Shown: positions 62,410 to 64,000 of the stretch, piece after piece
How the letters are laid out: each line of letters begins with the position of its first letter
Numbering within the stretch: position 1 is the stretch's first letter
Source: CASPLG01 sp965120375
Lineage (GTDB): Bacteria > Bacillota > Clostridia > Oscillospirales > Acutalibacteraceae
Direction of reading: 5' to 3'
DNA length: 64,000 nt
Assembly: GCA_965120375.1 (NCBI GenBank)
Contig: CBCPMW010000007.1
Location: 38,554 to 102,553, forward strand
Position numbers and translations under genes: made by a program
Notes under the pieces: model-generated
What the model was told of the DNA's origin: nothing
Database searches by the model: none
The model's input: only the letters and a program-made list of their open reading frames with translations

Positions 62410-63768
62410 ATGAAAAAAAATCAGATTATAAAATTAGAAATATCGGATGTTTCTCTGGATTCAAAGGGAATAGGAAAACATGAAAAAATGGTAGTGTTCA
62501 CTCCTAATTGTGCCGTGAATGACTATATTGAAGCCAAAATACTTAAGGTGAATAGGAACTATTGTTTTGCAAAATTAGAAAAAATTATTAAACCTAGTCC
62601 AGATAGGATTGCTGTTGACTGTAAGGCTTATCCTAAATGTGGAGGATGTTCTTTTAGGCATATTTCTTATGAATCTGAACTCAAAATTAAAGAAAAAAGT
62701 GTAAGGGAATGTATAAATAGATTAGCCGGCTTAAAAGATGTAAAGATTGATCCCATAATTTCTGCTGATAGTACAGATTTTTATAGAAATAAAATGCAAC
62801 TTCCTGTAAGAAAGGATAAAAATGGAAATATAGTTTCTGGATTTTATAGGAATTTTAGTCATGATATAGTAAAGACTGATTCTTGCCGGCTTAATCCAGA
62901 CATTTTCGATAAAATAGTCGAAGATATAAAAAGATGGATGATAGATTATAAAATAAAACCATATGAAGAAAGTGAAAATTTAGGGATAATCAGGCATATT
63001 TATTTAAGACAAGCAGAGAAAACTGGAGAGATAATGGTTTGTTTGGTTGTAAATTCAGATGATATAGAATATAAAAATGAGCTAGTTGAGATACTTTTAA
63101 AAAAATATGGAAAAATTGTTGGGATACTTATGAATATCAACAAAAATAGCACAAATGTGATTTTGGGGGAAAAAGATAAAATTATATATGGAAGAAATTA
63201 TATAAGAGACAACCTGTGCGAAGTTGATATTCATATATCTTCAAAATCTTTTTACCAAATTAATCACAGCCAAACAGAACGTCTATATAAAACTTTGAAA
63301 AGTAAACTAAATTTGACCGGTAATGAAACAGTTTTAGAATTGTATTGTGGTATAGGTTCGATTGGTCTATCTTTATCAAAATATGTCAGAAATTTAATCG
63401 GGGTTGAAATTGTAAAAGAAGCTGTAGAAAATGCTAACACGAACGCAAAAATTAATAATATAAAAAATGCTACCTTTATATGCGGAGATTCAAATGAAAA
63501 GATTGATTTTATATTGAAAAAATTTAAAAATCCGGATGTAGTAATTCTCGATCCGCCTAGAAAAGGTTGTAAGAAAGAGTTAATAGATAAAATTTCCGAA
63601 ATAAATCCAAATAAAATCGGATATGTTTCCTGTAATCCCGCAACTTTGGCAAGAGATATAAAAGAATTTTTTAATAAAGGTTTTGAAATAAATTACGTAG
63701 TGCCAGTTGATTTATTCCCAAGAACTGCACATGTAGAAATAGTTTGTATACTGTCGAAGAAAGTCTAA
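62410..63768 (+). CDS. 23S rRNA (uracil-5-)-methyltransferase (RlmD/RumA family)
   Basis: A 452-residue class RNA m5U methyltransferase. An N-terminal TRAM domain (1-60) is followed by iron-sulfur Cys residues (CKAYPKCGGCSF). The SAM domain has ELYCGIGSIGLSL, and the late part VILDPPRKGCKKEL and VSCNPATLARDI holds the catalytic Cys. The target uracil (U747, U1939 or both) cannot be assigned from sequence. It follows pfkA by 10 bases and is last in the dnaE-pfkA-rlmD run. Confidence 0.92.
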   Translation: MKKNQIIKLEISDVSLDSKGIGKHEKMVVFTPNCAVNDYIEAKILKVNRNYCFAKLEKIIKPSPDRIAVDCKAYPKCGGCSFRHISYESELKIKEKSVRECINRLAGLKDVKIDPIISADSTDFYRNKMQLPVRKDKNGNIVSGFYRNFSHDIVKTDSCRLNPDIFDKIVEDIKRWMIDYKIKPYEESENLGIIRHIYLRQAEKTGEIMVCLVVNSDDIEYKNELVEILLKKYGKIVGILMNINKNSTNVILGEKDKIIYGRNYIRDNLCEVDIHISSKSFYQINHSQTERLYKTLKSKLNLTGNETVLELYCGIGSIGLSLSKYVRNLIGVEIVKEAVENANTNAKINNIKNATFICGDSNEKIDFILKKFKNPDVVILDPPRKGCKKELIDKISEINPNKIGYVSCNPATLARDIKEFFNKGFEINYVVPVDLFPRTAHVEIVCILSKKV

Positions 63769-63878
63769 AGTTATGGTGAATTTTTAAATATATAATATTT
63801 TGATGTTATCAAATGTGTACATAAATTGAAAAAACGACAAAAAAAATTATAAAAAAAATAGAAAAGAGTAAATAGCAG

Positions 63879-63907
63879 TTGACAAATAAAAAAACAGATG
63901 GTAGAGT
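63879..63907 (+). promoter_or_regulatory. promoter at the right edge
   Basis: TTGACA (63879-63884), a 17-base spacer and TAGAGT (63902-63907). The transcript would start at or inside the hairpin that follows. Confidence 0.5.
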
Positions 63908-63909
63908 TA

Positions 63910-63942
63910 CTTAAGGACGTCGCGGTTAAAGCGCGTCCTAAG
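63910..63942 (+). ncRNA. strong 5' hairpin, possible leader of a structured RNA or rRNA operon
   Basis: CTTAAGGACGTCGC and GCGCGTCCTAAG pair around the loop GGTTAAA, with two bulged bases, giving about 12 pairs. It comes directly after the promoter. The next bases (AAAGGACCTTGAAAAGAG) resemble sequences just upstream of clostridial rRNA genes. No ORF with a ribosome binding site is seen before the window ends. The RNA type is unproven. Confidence 0.4.
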
Positions 63943-64000
63943 GTGAGAAAGGACCTTGAAAAGAGAAAAGGAAGCAGGTAAAGGGATTAATTCCGAGATA

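Noticed and set aside
63799..63813. TTTGAT-GTT-ATCAAA hairpin after rlmD as a terminator
   Set aside because: Only six pairs, all but two of them A-T, and no T-tract follows.

Overview
The window comes from a low-GC, spore-forming Firmicute of the class Clostridia, probably Oscillospirales/Ruminococcaceae-like. Support for this: SpoIIGA next to sigma-E, a DUF421-DUF4363 pair, DUF4364, the rlmN-PP2C-PASTA-kinase order, strong AGGAGG-type ribosome binding sites, many TTG starts, and consensus sigma-A promoters. The lineage is inferred from gene content and order only. I see no prophage, insertion sequence or CRISPR array.

Layout. 1-1314 (minus): an exported protein cut by the left edge, a DUF4363 protein and a YetF/DUF421 membrane protein. 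1437-2606: rpsF-ssb-rpsR with promoter and a candidate S6:S18 mRNA leader. 2724-6059: an ABC-2/Gld-type exporter (ATPase, permease, GldG-like subunit). 6135-8650: a Zn/Mn ABC importer. 8830-24170: an accessory island of large unfamiliar membrane-anchored proteins. It holds a tandem-duplicated 892-residue protein, a 447-residue coiled-coil protein, a 1776-residue coiled-coil/repeat protein and a decayed gene tail, broken up by a flippase, a CAU tRNA, a GH18-LysM protein and two small exported proteins. 24225-26317 (minus): cell-wall hydrolase-like genes. 26515-28155: spoIIGA-sigE. 28170-29839 (minus): tadA and a cation efflux gene. 30168-36399: mscS, DUF4364, rlmN, a PP2C phosphatase and two Ser/Thr kinases.

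36647-49358 is the most interesting part. A GH25-LysM endolysin and a holin-like protein come first, followed by a divergent LysM pseudokinase. Then comes a six-gene operon: a propeller-HAMP receptor with a metal-ligand-less cyclase domain, a membrane MORN protein, an exported copper-amine-oxidase-N-like protein, a Pvc16_N/DUF4255 protein, a carboxypeptidase-regulatory-like protein with a Pro-rich repeat, and a two-module AAA+ ATPase. Pvc16_N plus this ATPase is a hallmark pair of extracellular contractile injection systems (eCIS). No sheath, tube or baseplate gene lies in the window, so this would be an assembly, anchoring and regulation half of a split locus. The nearby phosphatase, kinases and pseudokinase suggest control by threonine phosphorylation, and the endolysin and holin suggest a wall-breaching step. 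Both are inferences.

49531-64000: a double-glycine-leader peptide (minus), three small proteins, tRNA-Arg(CCG), two RCK/TrkA proteins, murE-murF, a 54-residue membrane protein (minus) with a palindromic promoter, an HD hydrolase, ackA, dnaE, pfkA and rlmD. At the right edge a promoter is followed at once by a strong hairpin that may lead into a structured RNA or rRNA operon.
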